DNA of 52,574 nt from Paraphysomonas bandaiensis (taxonomy: Eukaryota; Chrysophyceae). Made by a program: the position numbers and the translations under genes. The first letter of the stretch is position 1. Each line of letters begins with the position of its first letter. Under the pieces are notes generated by a model. That model did not search any database. It was given only the letters and a program-made list of their open reading frames with translations, and had not been told where the DNA came from. Below, in pieces: positions 13,801-25,953 of this stretch. Location: NCBI GenBank assembly GCA_965644295.1, contig CBFFRP010000116.1, forward strand, positions 1 through 52,574, written 5' to 3'.

Positions 13801-16800
13801 GCGCCATCAGGACAGCCAACGGAAACCCCTTCTGGTCAGCCAACCGGTGCACCATCAGAACAACCTACTAGAATACCTTCTGGACAGCCTACTACTCAAC
13901 CGTCTACTCAGCCAACCGGTGCACCATCAGTTCAACCTACTGGGGCGCCATCAGGACAACCTACTAGAATGCCTTCTGGAGAGCCTACCGTTCAACCCTC
14001 CGGTCAGCCAACCGGTGCACCATCAGGTCAACCTACTGGGGCGCCTTCTAGAAAACCATCCGAAACGCCGTCGGGCATGCCATCTCCCAGTCCTACTGGA
14101 ACACCTTTAGCTCATCCTTCTAGCTCCCCGACATTTCATCCCTCGTCTACGCCCAGTTCTCTGCCTTCAGAGGTGCCAACTGGTCTACCAAGCTACCAAC
14201 CTACCACTCAACCTTCCTCCGTTCCATCGCCAGTACCCACTTCATCTCCTTCGCCACTTCCAAGCTATGTACCTACGGCAATTCCATCAGAGCACCCAAC
14301 CTTGCGACCAACACATAAACCTACTCTTCTCGGCGATACGATTCCACCAACTCAATTTCCTACGTTTTCTCCTACTTTCAGTCCCACTGTCGTACCCATG
14401 GTGCCTCCGAATCTACAGACCTGTACTTTTTCTAACGATGGAAGCTATGTGGTTCTTGCACTGGATGCTGCCTCTGATATGGGTGGACTTGGTAGCCAGT
14501 TTCAATGTTCACAGCTTTTTAATTTTAGTGCATCTGGTAGTTTCGTATGTCGCTGGAAGGAAGGTGCGTCGACAGTGTGGCTTCACTCAGCTTCATCTAT
14601 TATAGATGTTGGTGATTCTGTCACTATGAAAGGGGGTATACTTCGTGCGATGTGTCCTTCTGGAGCCAGTAAAGTTGAGTGCTCCAAATGGACAACAGCT
14701 AGTTCCCAGTCATGCATCGTGCTGCCTCCTCCAAACCCCATATCTCCAGTTGTATCCATATCCGCACCATCTACTATCGGCCAGTGCGATGATTTTGTTG
14801 TGGATATATCGGGGTCAAGTGGTTCGGGTGGACGTGACTGGTACGATTTTTCTGTGGATGTGTTCAGCGCTTCTAATTCCTCGTATTCTCTTCGGAATGC
14901 TTCTGACATCAGACGTTTCTATCGTAGTTTATACAAATATACACCTCCCACACCCCTTCCTGGTTCGTACCTCAAAGCCGTTGAGGTATACACTTTCGAG
15001 ATTAGGCTTTGCAACTTTCTTCAGAAATGCAGTTCCGCTACCCACAATGTTGTCGTTAAGGCCAGAAGCGTTCCTGTAGCGACTATAGTCGGTCAGGCTC
15101 AACGAAATGCGTATCGACACTATCCGCTTGTGTTATCATCGCATGCATATACGGCGAGCTGTGGGGCTGATGAAACCCAAAGGGGACTATCATTTGATTG
15201 GTTAGTTGTAAAGAATGGGACTAAGCAGGACAATCTTATTAACACCAACCCCGATTCGTCCAAATTCAAATTATTGCCGTATTCTCTTGATGTGGGAGAA
15301 GTTTATGTCATAGTCTTCACTGTCACGCATGATGGATTGAAGGTTAGCACTTCGTCATCTATTGAAGTAAGCGTTCTGCCGTCACCTGTAGTCGCTGTTA
15401 TTGAAGGGGGTTCGGTTCAGACTATGCGATATGGGGAATCCCTTGTGTTGGATGGGTCTGGAAGTTATGACAGTGATCTGTATGATGTCGGCGGTGTGGC
15501 AGCTGGCCTTTCGTTGATGTGGAGTTGTGTGAACTCTGTCGATAGCAGTGGCAATGGGTGTGATTTAACTTTGACTCCCAGTGCAAGCCTTGAAACTGTG
15601 ACTGTTACCGCGGATTCAGAGTCACTGGTGAATACAGAAACCTTCGTGACCCTGACAGTGTCTGGTTCCTATAACCGCTCTGATGTCGCCATAGTGAGAG
15701 TCAGAATCACTCCACCACTGTCTCCCAAGGTTTCCTTGTCATTGTTGTCGAGAAAAGTGAATTATGCTGAAAAGGTTGTTGTACGGGCTTTTGTTGAAGT
15801 ATTTTCCTCTGCTACAGCTGAGTGGCTCGTCAATGATGGCAGCATCGATTTGGTGTCATCTGCATTGACACAAGTTAGAAGAGTAGTTACACCAGGTGGA
15901 GTAACTGCATTCAACCTTGTATTGGGCGGTAGTACACTCCATATGGGAGCCTCTTTTACGTTTACCTGCTCAGTGGGAACAACTTCATCATCTGTTACGG
16001 TGGATGTGATAGCCCCCCCTTTACCTGGCAGATTTGTGGTTGACCCCACAAGTGGTTATGAACTACAAGACAAATTTATGATGGTGGCATCACGGTGGAC
16101 AGATTCGGAGCTACCACTGACGTATTCGTTTGGCTATATTTCTGCCAGTGGTGATCTGTTGACGCTGCACGCGAGGTCGGAGTTGACATACATCGGCAGC
16201 ACTCTTCCCGCGGGCTCTCCCAGTGCGAATCATAGTGTAACTTGTCAAGTTACCGTGTACAATTTGTTGGATGCCAATGCTATGGAGTTTTACACTGTAA
16301 CTGTTGAGCCAGTAACTTCGACCTCAGAAGACTTGTCAACTATTGTTATCAACCTTTTAAAGGAAGGTGAAAGCAGTATAGATTCGACTACGCAGGCAAT
16401 TGCCATACTCACTGGCGTTATCAATGCAGTAAATTGTTCTCTAGCCCCTGATTGCGCTTCACTCCATCGGAATGGTTGTGCCTCTACATCGCACTCTTGT
16501 GGTAAATGCTGGACTGGATACTTTGGAGCAGAAGGAGATGCGAATTCTATGTGCTACTCGGGCTCTTCGAATATGGATACACTGGGTTTGTTATGCAGTA
16601 CGAATAATGACTGTGGAATATATCAGAGCTGTACGGATCAAGTTTGCGAGTACATGTTGAAACAATGTCCTCGCAACTGTACGAGAAGAGGGACATGTCA
16701 AATGGAAGAAATTTCGACGGGAAAGGTCACAGATAGTTGTCGAGCTGATGATGTTTCTTGTCGAGCTGTCTGTATTTGTGACAACGGCTTTTCTGGTGAC

Positions 16801-19800
16801 GCTTGTGATATATCAACTGAGGTGCTTGAAATTAAGCAGCAGTCGAGGTGGCACTTAATTGACTCTGTGTCAACAACTGTTATGTACAATGAACCTACCC
16901 CGGATAACATCGGAAGTACTGTTGCTACAGTGTCTCAATTGTCTGCGAATCCTGTTGAGCTGACTCCCGATGCGTGTGTTATATTGTATGATCTTGTAGA
17001 CTTCTTGCTCGATAGTGCTGGTGAACTCGAATTGGCATATGATGTGGTTAACGTATATGGAGCGATTGATACGTGCTCCTCAATTGTTACAACTCTGTCA
17101 TCTCGACGACGGTTAACTACCTTCAGCAACTGGACATCATCCGCCGAACTGGTCGACAAGTACTCTGACCTAATTTCTTCACAGATAGTGGAGGGTCAAA
17201 AAGATGTGACCTATGTACAGTCCTTGTCACGGGTTGTGTCTGCTGTGCGAACATTGGATGGGAATGGGTTAGCGGTTTCATTACCACGAACGGGTGAGGA
17301 GGAGGCTCTCGATATTCAGAAGTCCATGGTTATAATCAATGGAAGTGAAACAGAAGGCGTGTCTTCGGTCGCTGTAAGTGTTGTTGAAACCGCAGCTAAG
17401 TTATATCGAAACAACTCTAATTTTACCTGTAACCCGATAAATGTTCGAGTTTCGACCGCTACTAGCGGGAAAGCATTTGAAGAAGTTACAGTGGTGCTTC
17501 GAAATCACTATATATTACATGACAGCTTATTTAACACCACAAACACGTCTTTCACGACGAGGTGCTCAGATAACGAGCACAGCACACACAACTATACTTG
17601 TCCAGGATCAAATTCGATAGTCTCCCACGAGTGCGACGGAACTCCAAGAATACTGAAAACCACTTGCCCAATCTCCCAGACAATGCCAGTGTGTCGTGTC
17701 CTCGTTGGTGGAGTTCTGGATTCTGGAAGCAACGCCTGCGAAGTGGTTGATTTCACTGTGACCGATACAACATGTTGGTGCATGATCAACTACGCGCAAT
17801 CGAAAAGATTGTTGTCGTCAACTGGCGACAGCACAGTACGCTCATCTGGTTCACTGGAAGTAGCTGCTATAATGGAAAACTCGTATACTGATTTTGTTGA
17901 AACTATTTTGGAGTCAGATAATATTACAGTTGGTGGCGTTAGGTATTGTACATATGTATGCAAATACACTCGTCGTGTAATACGCCGATTGTAGGGATGT
18001 TTTACTAGTGATCATCATGTTTTTTTCTATGTGGGCAGTTGGTTTGGTTTCCATGCTAGAACTAACTCGTGTATCGTTCACGCATAAACGAAACAAGATT
18101 CAGCACAAATCAGTAGTTGGGAATCGAACTGCTAAAAGCGGCTTAGAGGAGAGTGACACGAGCGTACAGAAAAAGTATTTGCTTAATTATATCAGGTATT
18201 GTGTTTAAGTTTGTACACGTACTTGAACTTCATTTATACAACGTAGGGAACTTGTGCCGTCCGTGTTTCGGTCTGATGGCTCTTCATGGCAGTGTCTACT
18301 TTCCGAGGTAGCGAAGCACCACAGGTGAGATGTTCGCCGCACACTTCTTTTTGTCATAAAAGCCAACTGGACAGATATGTTGTTATGTTTTCAGCCAGTG
18401 GACCAGGTGCTGAAGAAATACGGCTACAAGCTGGGCTGCATATGTTAACTGTGCAGACGATGCTGATGTTTTTGATTGCAATTTTCTATGATGTTGAGTA
18501 CCCCACTGATGATGGCACGTGTGGTACATATGTCGACGAGAAATCATGTCTGTCAGAACGGTCCATGTTCGATACAAGTACGACAACTTGTGCGTGGAAT
18601 CTTAATGATGATGGAAGTGGTTCATGTGTATGGGTGGAGCCGACGATATCGTATAAGGTGCAGTGATGATGCACGCATGATATGTTTCCTGCTAACAGAC
18701 TTGCTAGGTTATTGTCATTATATCTGTGTTGATAGCTGTTCTCACCGCGCCCATCAATCTGGTTGTTGATTTTCTCTTCGAGGTTAGAATTAGTGACCCA
18801 TTATTTTTTACATAATGTGTGCGATGCTGCAGGACATATTGAGTGCCCCAACAGCAGATGAGAAAGTAGTTTTAATGACGCAGAGTATGGGACGCCGAAT
18901 GAGCCAGGTGGCACGAAGAACACTACATGGAATATCTTCTTCGGTGTATGCGACTATTAAGAGTATGGCTAAAAATAAAAAAGGATTGAGTCGCCTCACG
19001 GGCTCGCTAGTGTTGAATGAAACTACTCGCGCACTGCCCCCAGCAGTAGTACATAGCCATGCCTTAGCCAGAAGTGCACTGGGATGCTCCTTAAAGCGCC
19101 TCTCGAGTGAGGGTATCGTTGAAGATACAGAACAGGGGGACTCTAATGTGCTGAGTCAGTCCAGCACAGTTAATCTTGATGCCATTGTATGCAGCAGTAA
19201 GGCGCATAGAAGAGGAGCCCAACTGGCGAGACGCTGCGGCAAGACATCATCCCATGATATTCGATCAGCATCATCAGTGGGACCAGAAGAAATTTCCAAC
19301 GAGAAGATGGTTTCAGTCACATATGACCAATTTTTAGAAGATTTCAATGATCAACGTTCCATTTTAACTGGAGAAAGTCTTCGAGATTTCGATGATCGAT
19401 GGGGGTAAGACAAATCATATTTATATCTGTGTATAAGTAACTGTTGCTTGAAGTTGGGACGCCAGAATCGGTCGTTTTATGACTGATAGGGTTTCGACAT
19501 TTCCGTGTACACCATCGATTGAAAATTTGATTGACATGGAAATGAAGAATGTGTCTTCTATATGCAACGAAAAAATCAATAAACTACGGATCGCGACAGA
19601 TGTACATATAGGTGCGTCAGTGCAGTTATCCGTGTAGCGAATATGCTGTTATGTTGTACGTGTTTAGGATTGGAGTTGCTTCACCTGTTTGTTATTGATC
19701 TCCTTGGGCGAAATAGTCCAGCTGGAAAAATATTTCAAACGAAGACTGAGGAGGAGTATGTAGATTTAAAATTCCATAATTTTGTTATGTAAGATTCGTT

Positions 19801-21453
19801 ACTTGCAGTTTCAAGCACTCATTTGTAGTCACCAAGACAGCAAAGATCCTGGCATGGATTTGTGTTGTCTTTTTGAACTTATTTTTTGCCTATTTTTCCA
19901 TCCTTCGTGGTATGACAAGGTCCTATGGCTGGCAAAAAGGGTACTGCGTAGCATGCGCTATTCAACTCATCATTGAAGTTGTGTTTTACGAGACCTCTGA
20001 ATGTGTATGGATCAATTATAATATCCCGCAAGTAAGTGATTGCTTAATATCTGTCACGTGTTAATACCACTCCTAGCTTGTTAGCTCTGATGTAGAGCGC
20101 ACAATTACGGCCCTTACGGACACCATTGATTACGCTTTTTCAACAGTGAAGAGAAAGCGCCCCCCGCTAGATACACCTTCATATTTCTTTGTGAGCACTC
20201 GAGTCGCTGAAAACTTCAGTGATTTATTTGAGAGTTCAATTGTGCTGGCGTTTCACTCCTACTATCCACCGTCACGTATGAGCAGCGATTGGCGAGAAAA
20301 TGGCAGTAGTAATATGTTGGGGTTGAAGCGCTGTAGGAGTCATACACGAGGGGGTGTTATGGGATTATTGGGGCGTGTAAGTGTTGTTGCAATATTAATG
20401 ACTCTACTCAAATATATTGGAACCGTAAATATCCGCCTTCAGCGAGTCATTCTTCATAGCGCACAGCCAATAATAGTCGCATTTGTGTTTGTACTGGTTT
20501 CCAACCTTCAGTCCAACCCATTGTACGGCTACATGTTGCTAGGTGTCATTTTGTTCGAGTGTGTAAGGAGCGTAGTAACAAAGCGTACAGTTACCAAGCC
20601 AATACCTGACAGTATGTCACCGATAGGTGATATATCATCAGAAGTTGAATCGCGTGAAAATGGATCCTGCGTAATGAGCTGCGGTCACGAGGTCACACAG
20701 AAACTTGCATCGAATTCCATCGAAGAAAAGTTGTCTCATCAGAGGTCAAAGTGTATGTCAGCTAACTCTCCAACTGTCATTGTGAGACAACGCAGTTGCT
20801 CATTCAGATTAGACAGTGCAGAGGTATCGAGAAGCAGTGTCGTGAGCTACTTATCGGACAGCAGTGATAATAGTGTGAGCGATAAGGAATACAATATTAA
20901 GCGTCGAACTGGCATATCAACAGCATGCGAAGAGCTGTCAATGAGGGTTAGGTCAAGTAGTTTTACTTCCTCAAATGGGGATGGTTATGATGATGTCAGC
21001 GTAAGATTCCCTGTTGAATATGAGGAAGCGCAAATGAGGTTGACCGGTATCTCTGATCTTGATGAGTTGTATTACCCACTCTCTGACAGTGAGTATGAGG
21101 CGAAAGCCAGGGGCAATGCGATGGACTCAGAAGATATAAGTGAACAACGTGACGAATTTCTGATTGATTCTCCTTCATCGAGTAGTGGTGAGTCATCCCA
21201 TGGCGAAATTTACTCCATTACTTCATCTTCCGAGTCGTCCAAGGAATCTGTTCATGATATGATGCCTCATTTACTAGACTGTGAGGATAGTCAGCACGAG
21301 AGCTCCTGCAGTGGAGGTATTGGATCTCGTGATGAATACTCGATGTCCAGCTCGCCGATAAACAGGGATCGATACATGAGCTCTGATAGCTCAGTTAATT
21401 GTCTGTCGCTGTATGACTGTTCATCGAGTGAAACTGATAATGTGGATGCATAG
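10827..21453 (+). CDS. Polycystin-1/REJ-like receptor B with NHL and LRR head (11 exons)
   Basis: Eleven exons join in frame to 3350 aa: 10827-10887, 11006-17942, 17995-18195, 18247-18324, 18363-18657, 18708-18782, 18833-19404, 19466-19611, 19668-19755, 19809-20031, 20077-21453. The first exon encodes a signal peptide (MLPELCLFLCVAVMG). Residues about 21-330 are NHL-type propeller repeats (pattern VTTVAGNGSIGNTDGVGTNA). Residues about 360-636 are plant-type LRRs (LTGSLPSSL, LSGTIPSELG). The PSGQPT stalk spans about 640-1050. REJ-like domains begin near 1260, the EGF-like module is at about 1906-1956, and a GPS-like motif lies near 2274. Helices fall at about 2334-2353, 2453-2468, 2525-2549 (ending APINLVVDFLFE), 2830-2850 and 2860-2880, then three hydrophobic segments at about 2990-3060 and a Ser-rich tail. 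The core is nearly identical to gene A; only the head differs. The family is recognised with good confidence; the ligand and signalling role are unknown. Confidence 0.83.
12890..14090 (+). repeat. PSGQPT-coding minisatellite, gene B
   Basis: This 1.2-kb coding tandem repeat has the same 24-nt unit as gene A. Here a larger block of about 144 nt (containing PSSQPTGVPSGEPTGA and PSGQPTETPSGQPTGA) is repeated three times. That block is absent as such from the A tract, which shows independent array turnover. It encodes the stalk between the LRR head and the REJ domains. Confidence 0.9.
12960..21453. repeat. Right arm of large inverted duplication
   Basis: This is the plus-strand partner of the arm at 498-9150. 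Identity is very high through the REJ, EGF and early membrane exons and their introns. It drops in exon 7 (18833-19404, 15 nt longer than in A, with a divergent first third) and in the last 250 codons of exon 11, which is 22 codons longer than in A. Confidence 0.9.
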
Positions 21454-22610
21454 CAGGGTTGCATTATATGAAGCTGAATATAATGTTCTCTTCCACTACA
21501 TGAAAATGGTATTTCGTTCCCTGAAAGTGTACGAGTGGTCACTCTTTCCTATTCTGTGTATGCTATTTCCTTCCAAGATGTGCAATTTGGTTACTAGGGT
21601 GTCATTCTTCTCATTGAGATCTTACTGCAGGTCCTCTATCATCTGATAAATTTGTTCCTTTCTCTGCCCTAGCAGATGTGCTATGTTTGTTGTATGTTTT
21701 GTCTCATTTGTCCTATTTTGTGGTCCTTTTGTTGAAAAATCTACAATATATGTGGACTCCATCTAAACTGATATGCTAGAGTCGTACCTCGTCGACTCAA
21801 AAATATCACGCGGCATTGTCCGGGATGTTAGCTCCGGATGCAGCTGTTTTAGTGAAATGAAACGATTATATGCAGTGTATTGTATCCGAAATTGATATTT
21901 TTCTAGGATGATATGAAGTAGGAAGTGAACGTTGAAACGACACTCTCTCAATAAATTATTAACTTTGTAAAGTTAAGATCTTCGTGGGCGGTTGTTTAAA
22001 ACAAATTACACAAGAAACGATCATTGGAAATATCTGTGAGTTTTTGAGGGTAGCGAAGCTAGATGACCTACTGTATGTGAAATGCACAATCTAAATTGAA
22101 AAAAATTCTAGTTTGTGTAACTAGAGCTAGAGCGAGCAACACGCCAGATTTCCCCACTGTTTTGAAGGTATATACATATAGTATATAGTACACTAATTTG
22201 AGTGTATGATTTATATATAGCTTCTCATAGTGTCCAGTGGATATTGATGTCGATGAGGATACGGTATCAGCCATTGTTGATGCGCAGCACATTCTGCGGA
22301 ACCTAATCTTCTCTAAACTCGATTATCATGTAACACCTGTGACTGCCTCCATATATACAGGAGGAGTGTATGTGTATGTATTCTCGACAAAATAAACAGG
22401 GTTATCAGGACGATGATAGAAAACACAGAAAAAATAAAAAATAACAGCAGTTAGAAATGAAAGAGATGGCTCCAATTCGTGTGATTAGTAAATAATACTT
22501 CTCTGTAGAAACCCTATATATTGATGATGAAACTATAGTTGTAACTGTAGTTGTGAATTTATATGATGTGAGTGCTTGTATACAACTGACTCCTCTGTTT
22601 AATTTTAGCT
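21454..22610. other. Intergenic DNA with weak exon-like fragments
   Basis: No complete gene is visible. Two stretches read like short exons on the plus strand. One is near 21974-22030 (contains KVKIFVGGCLKQIT). The other starts after an acceptor-like tatag near 22230 (contains DVDEDTVSAIVDAQHILRN) and runs to about 22395. They cannot be joined to each other with confidence and may be remnants or chance. Confidence 0.25.
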
Positions 22611-24045
22611 ATATATCGGCAGTCAGCATCTTAGTTTTCGGAAATATAACGAAGTAAATATTCTCTATATTACTGCAATACAACTACGGCTGAAATACAG
22701 ATAATTGTTGACTCAATATAAGAGGCATCTATGAACAAAAATGTACGAAGGATGCCGATATGTATAGAGTACAAAACAGGGCACATACATACACTCTGTA
22801 CAGACTATGTACACTGCTGCTGAAATGAGGAGCCTGTTAATTTATATAGTTTTACAGCAAAATATGTTTCTTAAATTCAAAAAAGCCTGATTTTTTGATG
22901 GTGTATTACGGTATGTCATTCCAAAAACTTCTACTGTATATATAACACCATTATGTTAGACCTCATGCTGACAATGTCGCTCAAGATATCCGGATATATA
23001 GCTGTAAAAATCAAAAACTACTGTTTTATGAGTATAAATCTACAGGATATCTGTATATATAATATAACATATTGTTATGAGGCACTAATAAGCCACAAGT
23101 TGATAGTAAACAACAGTGTTATTACCTTGTTTTATCAGGGTTATCTGTGATAATAATGACTTGTATCACTCATTCTATCACAGACTATACCTACACCAAT
23201 CCACTGTACATCTTGGACTGTGCATACACTACGGACACCATATTGTCATTAAACACCGTATATATTAGTAGGAATACTGTATCTAGCTGTTCACACTATA
23301 CGTATACACATACACCAACTGTATAGTGTCTTGATTACTTTGGCCATATGTAGAACTAAGCCAGGCAATAGATGGCTACGAGAAAGACATCAATGAACTG
23401 AAGAAGAAGGGGGTAAAAGTCAGTTAAATATGAATAGCTGTGACATGTTAGCGACGAATATGATGTTAATGGTTCCTGTGCCATTGCAGGCAGTCCTATA
23501 TCTTGTTCAGGTGGTCAGATTATGCACTTCGTTCCAAAGGGTTGGAGATTTACAGCCAGAATTCCATTGATCTGTCTGTACGATTTATGGTTTTATGGAG
23601 ATAGGGTGAGCGGAATAAGACCATATCGTCTCATAAGTCGTCGGTTTGATGTTTGACATACAGAAGAGTGTATGTTATTGCTTTTTTACTTGAGCTAGTA
23701 CAGTGCGTGATGTCATTTGTTAATACTAAACGATAATATATATGAATTACAGTGTTCAATGAAATATATCACGACCTGAATTAGTGAGAATATCTATTGA
23801 AGATACATACATGATCGTATACTATATCACACCAAGCTTTCACTCCAATGATCGCTAATCTCCTATACGGGAATGACAACACATATATCCGTATCAGCAT
23901 CCTTTGTATATTTTTGTTCCAAGATGCCTCTAATATTGAGACAACAATTATCTGTATTCTAGCCGTAGTTGTATTGCAGTAATATAGAAAAATTTTGCTT
24001 CAATTTATTCCCGAAATATAAGATGATGCTGACTGCCAATATATC
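22611..24045. mobile_element. Candidate 1.4-kb element bounded by inverted repeats of about 155 bp
   Basis: Sequence at 22611-22764 (starting ATATATCGGCAGTCAGCATC) is the reverse complement, with scattered differences, of 23881-24045 (ending GATGCTGACTGCCAATATAT). Shared internal strings include CTGCAATACAACTACGGCT. A third, more diverged copy lies alone at 43316-43456. The two inverted copies could be terminal repeats of one element enclosing the fragment at 23340-23646, or two independent insertions of one short repeat family. No target duplication is identified. Confidence 0.45.
23340..23646 (+). pseudogene. Fragment of an unrecognised gene, two exon-like pieces
   Basis: A charged helical piece (AIDGYEKDINELKKKG, about 23368-23412) is followed by a possible 70-80 nt intron ending ttgcag. 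A second piece then reads GGQIMHFVPKGWRF, later LYDLWFYGD and RPYRLISRRFDV, and ends in a TGA near 23646. The W-x-LW-x-x-G and PYR pattern resembles the C-terminal end of an uncharacterised protein type I associate with heterokont and algal genomes. That association is from memory and uncertain. No start codon or upstream body is visible, so it is treated as a remnant, possibly carried by the surrounding inverted-repeat element. Confidence 0.3.
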
Positions 24046-24705
24046 ATTGAAATGTATATGCTCAGTACCTCTCAGAGATATCCCTACAAGACCTCTGAAC
24101 TCATTGGCTACATTACTCTCTACATTAAACATCTTCTTCTATGAAATTCTTCATCTATATTATGTTTACTCACAACACTGCAGTGTGTTAGTATATGTAA
24201 CACTGCTCTCCATATATGTATATACCTCCACAGGACTCTCTCTACACTATACATGCATATAAACAACATAATAATATACTGTTATCTCATGTTTCAATTT
24301 TATTCAGATACTGTTTTCATTAATGTTTGTAATCACACTGGAATAGAGCATCCTCTACCTTGCGTATGAGCTCCTCAGGAGGTCCATCTTGAGATGTATA
24401 CTATCTTGGGTTGGTGATAGAACCAGACCCTACTTTTCTTCTGCCATACGAAAAATGTGGCATATATCTTTCCTTATGTCCGATTAATCGAAGTCAGAGT
24501 TATAGGAACTGCTACCAAAATAATATTTATAGTTAGTTATGATATTTAATAAGAGATATGCACCGTATTAGTTATATTGAAAGTCTTATTATTTAGCAAT
24601 AGGCGTTAAAAACTTGTACCAATATGGCTAGTTGAATGCTAGACATACTAGTGTTAGACCTCTACCCATAACTAATCAACACAAATTCTGTTATCCTATT
24701 ATTTA
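24046..24705. other. Intergenic AT-rich DNA, nothing assigned
   Basis: Low-complexity AT-rich sequence. Open frames here have no protein-like composition. The string TATTATTTAGC occurs at about 24587 and again near 24696 just before the G-rich block, possibly marking an insertion boundary. Confidence 0.4.
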
Positions 24706-25330
24706 GCGCTACAGAAGCTGCTTATGTGCGTCGCCGAAGCATTAAGGTGTAACCACTTCTGTTCTTAAAGTTGAGTGAGAGTTTCGCCATGATCGTGTGT
24801 CTTAGGACTCACTGGCGCGTGTTGTCCGGGGGTCTCCCCTTGGGATAATGTTCCACCAGTCTCTGAGGTACAGGGTTCGCATTAAGGTCCTGAGTGTACC
24901 GAGCACTAGATGTGTGGTGCTGAGAGGTGAATGGTGTGGTGGAATGTGGCGTTGTCGCCGTGCACCGTTTGGGTGGTTTCAAGCGGTCCAGTGCTATGGT
25001 CCTATGTGTATGAGTGGTGGAGTGCATATGAGCGGTGGGCGGTGTTCCAGTCTCAGGCCGTCTGTGGATACCTAGTAATCGTAGCACCCTTGGGCGTTTC
25101 CATTTCTGTCTATGTTTTGTCGCGGTAGTAGCCTCGGGGGTCCTTTCTGTAGGGTAACGTATCGTCTACTTCGATCTTGGATCATTAGCTTTGCTGCAGC
25201 GAAAAGCGGTAGAAGTAATCTGATGACCGCTGATTCGATGCTGCGCAGTCCTTGGGGTGTCAGTGACTCATGAATGTGGTCTCCGAATACCGATCGCGGG
25301 AGTAGCCTAGGGGGTTCTATAGTTAAAATA
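24706..25330. other. G-rich, compositionally foreign block (possible element fragment)
   Basis: About 620 bp with much higher GC and a strong G-over-C skew on the plus strand, sharply bounded by AT-rich DNA on both sides. It contains two near-copies of GCGGTAGTAGCCTCGGGGG, at 25122 and about 25296. On the minus strand the block is C-rich and G-poor, like the coding strand at 46-52 kb. The minus frame at 25087-24809 is rich in Pro, Thr and His but shows no recognisable domain. It may be a truncated end or UTR of a similar element. Confidence 0.35.
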
Positions 25331-25953
25331 TAGCAATTGAAGACTTCACATTAAGAATTTCTAGTAGTATGATGGCAGACACGAGACACGATTGCAAGAG
25401 CATTAGAACCAACCACATATCGGCATATCTTGTAGTTTGTTCTTGGTGATTGCATATCCATCTGGTATGTCTCCTGAATTTGAATTGAGAGGGAGTGTTG
25501 AGTATTGCTATTCTTAGAGATATTGAAGGCTGTATTTTAAGGTTATTGAATTATAACCACTACTTGAATAATATAGTAGTCAAGAGATAGTACTATATGA
25601 TACACTAGGAGATATTATTATTATACACAACTGAAATATATATGGACTGTATGGGATCAGTGCGTGCCATGTTCACGCACAAGGTAGTAAATGGACTCGA
25701 AGTATAATGAATCACTCAAATTCATATATACAGCACGCGAGCGCTGTTGTCAGTGAGGTGAGGTGTCAAGTATCAGACAAAGTATACAAGCTTTTGTTAT
25801 ACAATTTCTATATCAGTGATAAATATTGAGCAACAAACACTTCTTGAATAGCTGAACCCAAATTGGATAGACACTCAAATCCTTGCAACGAAGTATGACC
25901 ACACTACATGATAAACAACAACAAACGTCTAATCTAATACCATAACTAAACAG
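25331..25953. other. Intergenic region 3' of the flagellar-type gene; nothing assigned
   Basis: AT-rich sequence downstream of the last exon of the minus-strand gene. It presumably includes its 3' UTR. No coding or repeat feature can be supported. Confidence 0.4.

Noticed and set aside
22953-24262. Two small AT-rich open frames (22953-23150 and 23969-24262)
   Set aside because: The composition is random-like and the second overlaps the dispersed repeat.
24809-25087. Minus-strand 92-aa Pro/Thr/His-rich frame
   Set aside because: It has no start context, no domain, and its composition follows directly from the base skew of the block. It is kept only as a possible element fragment.
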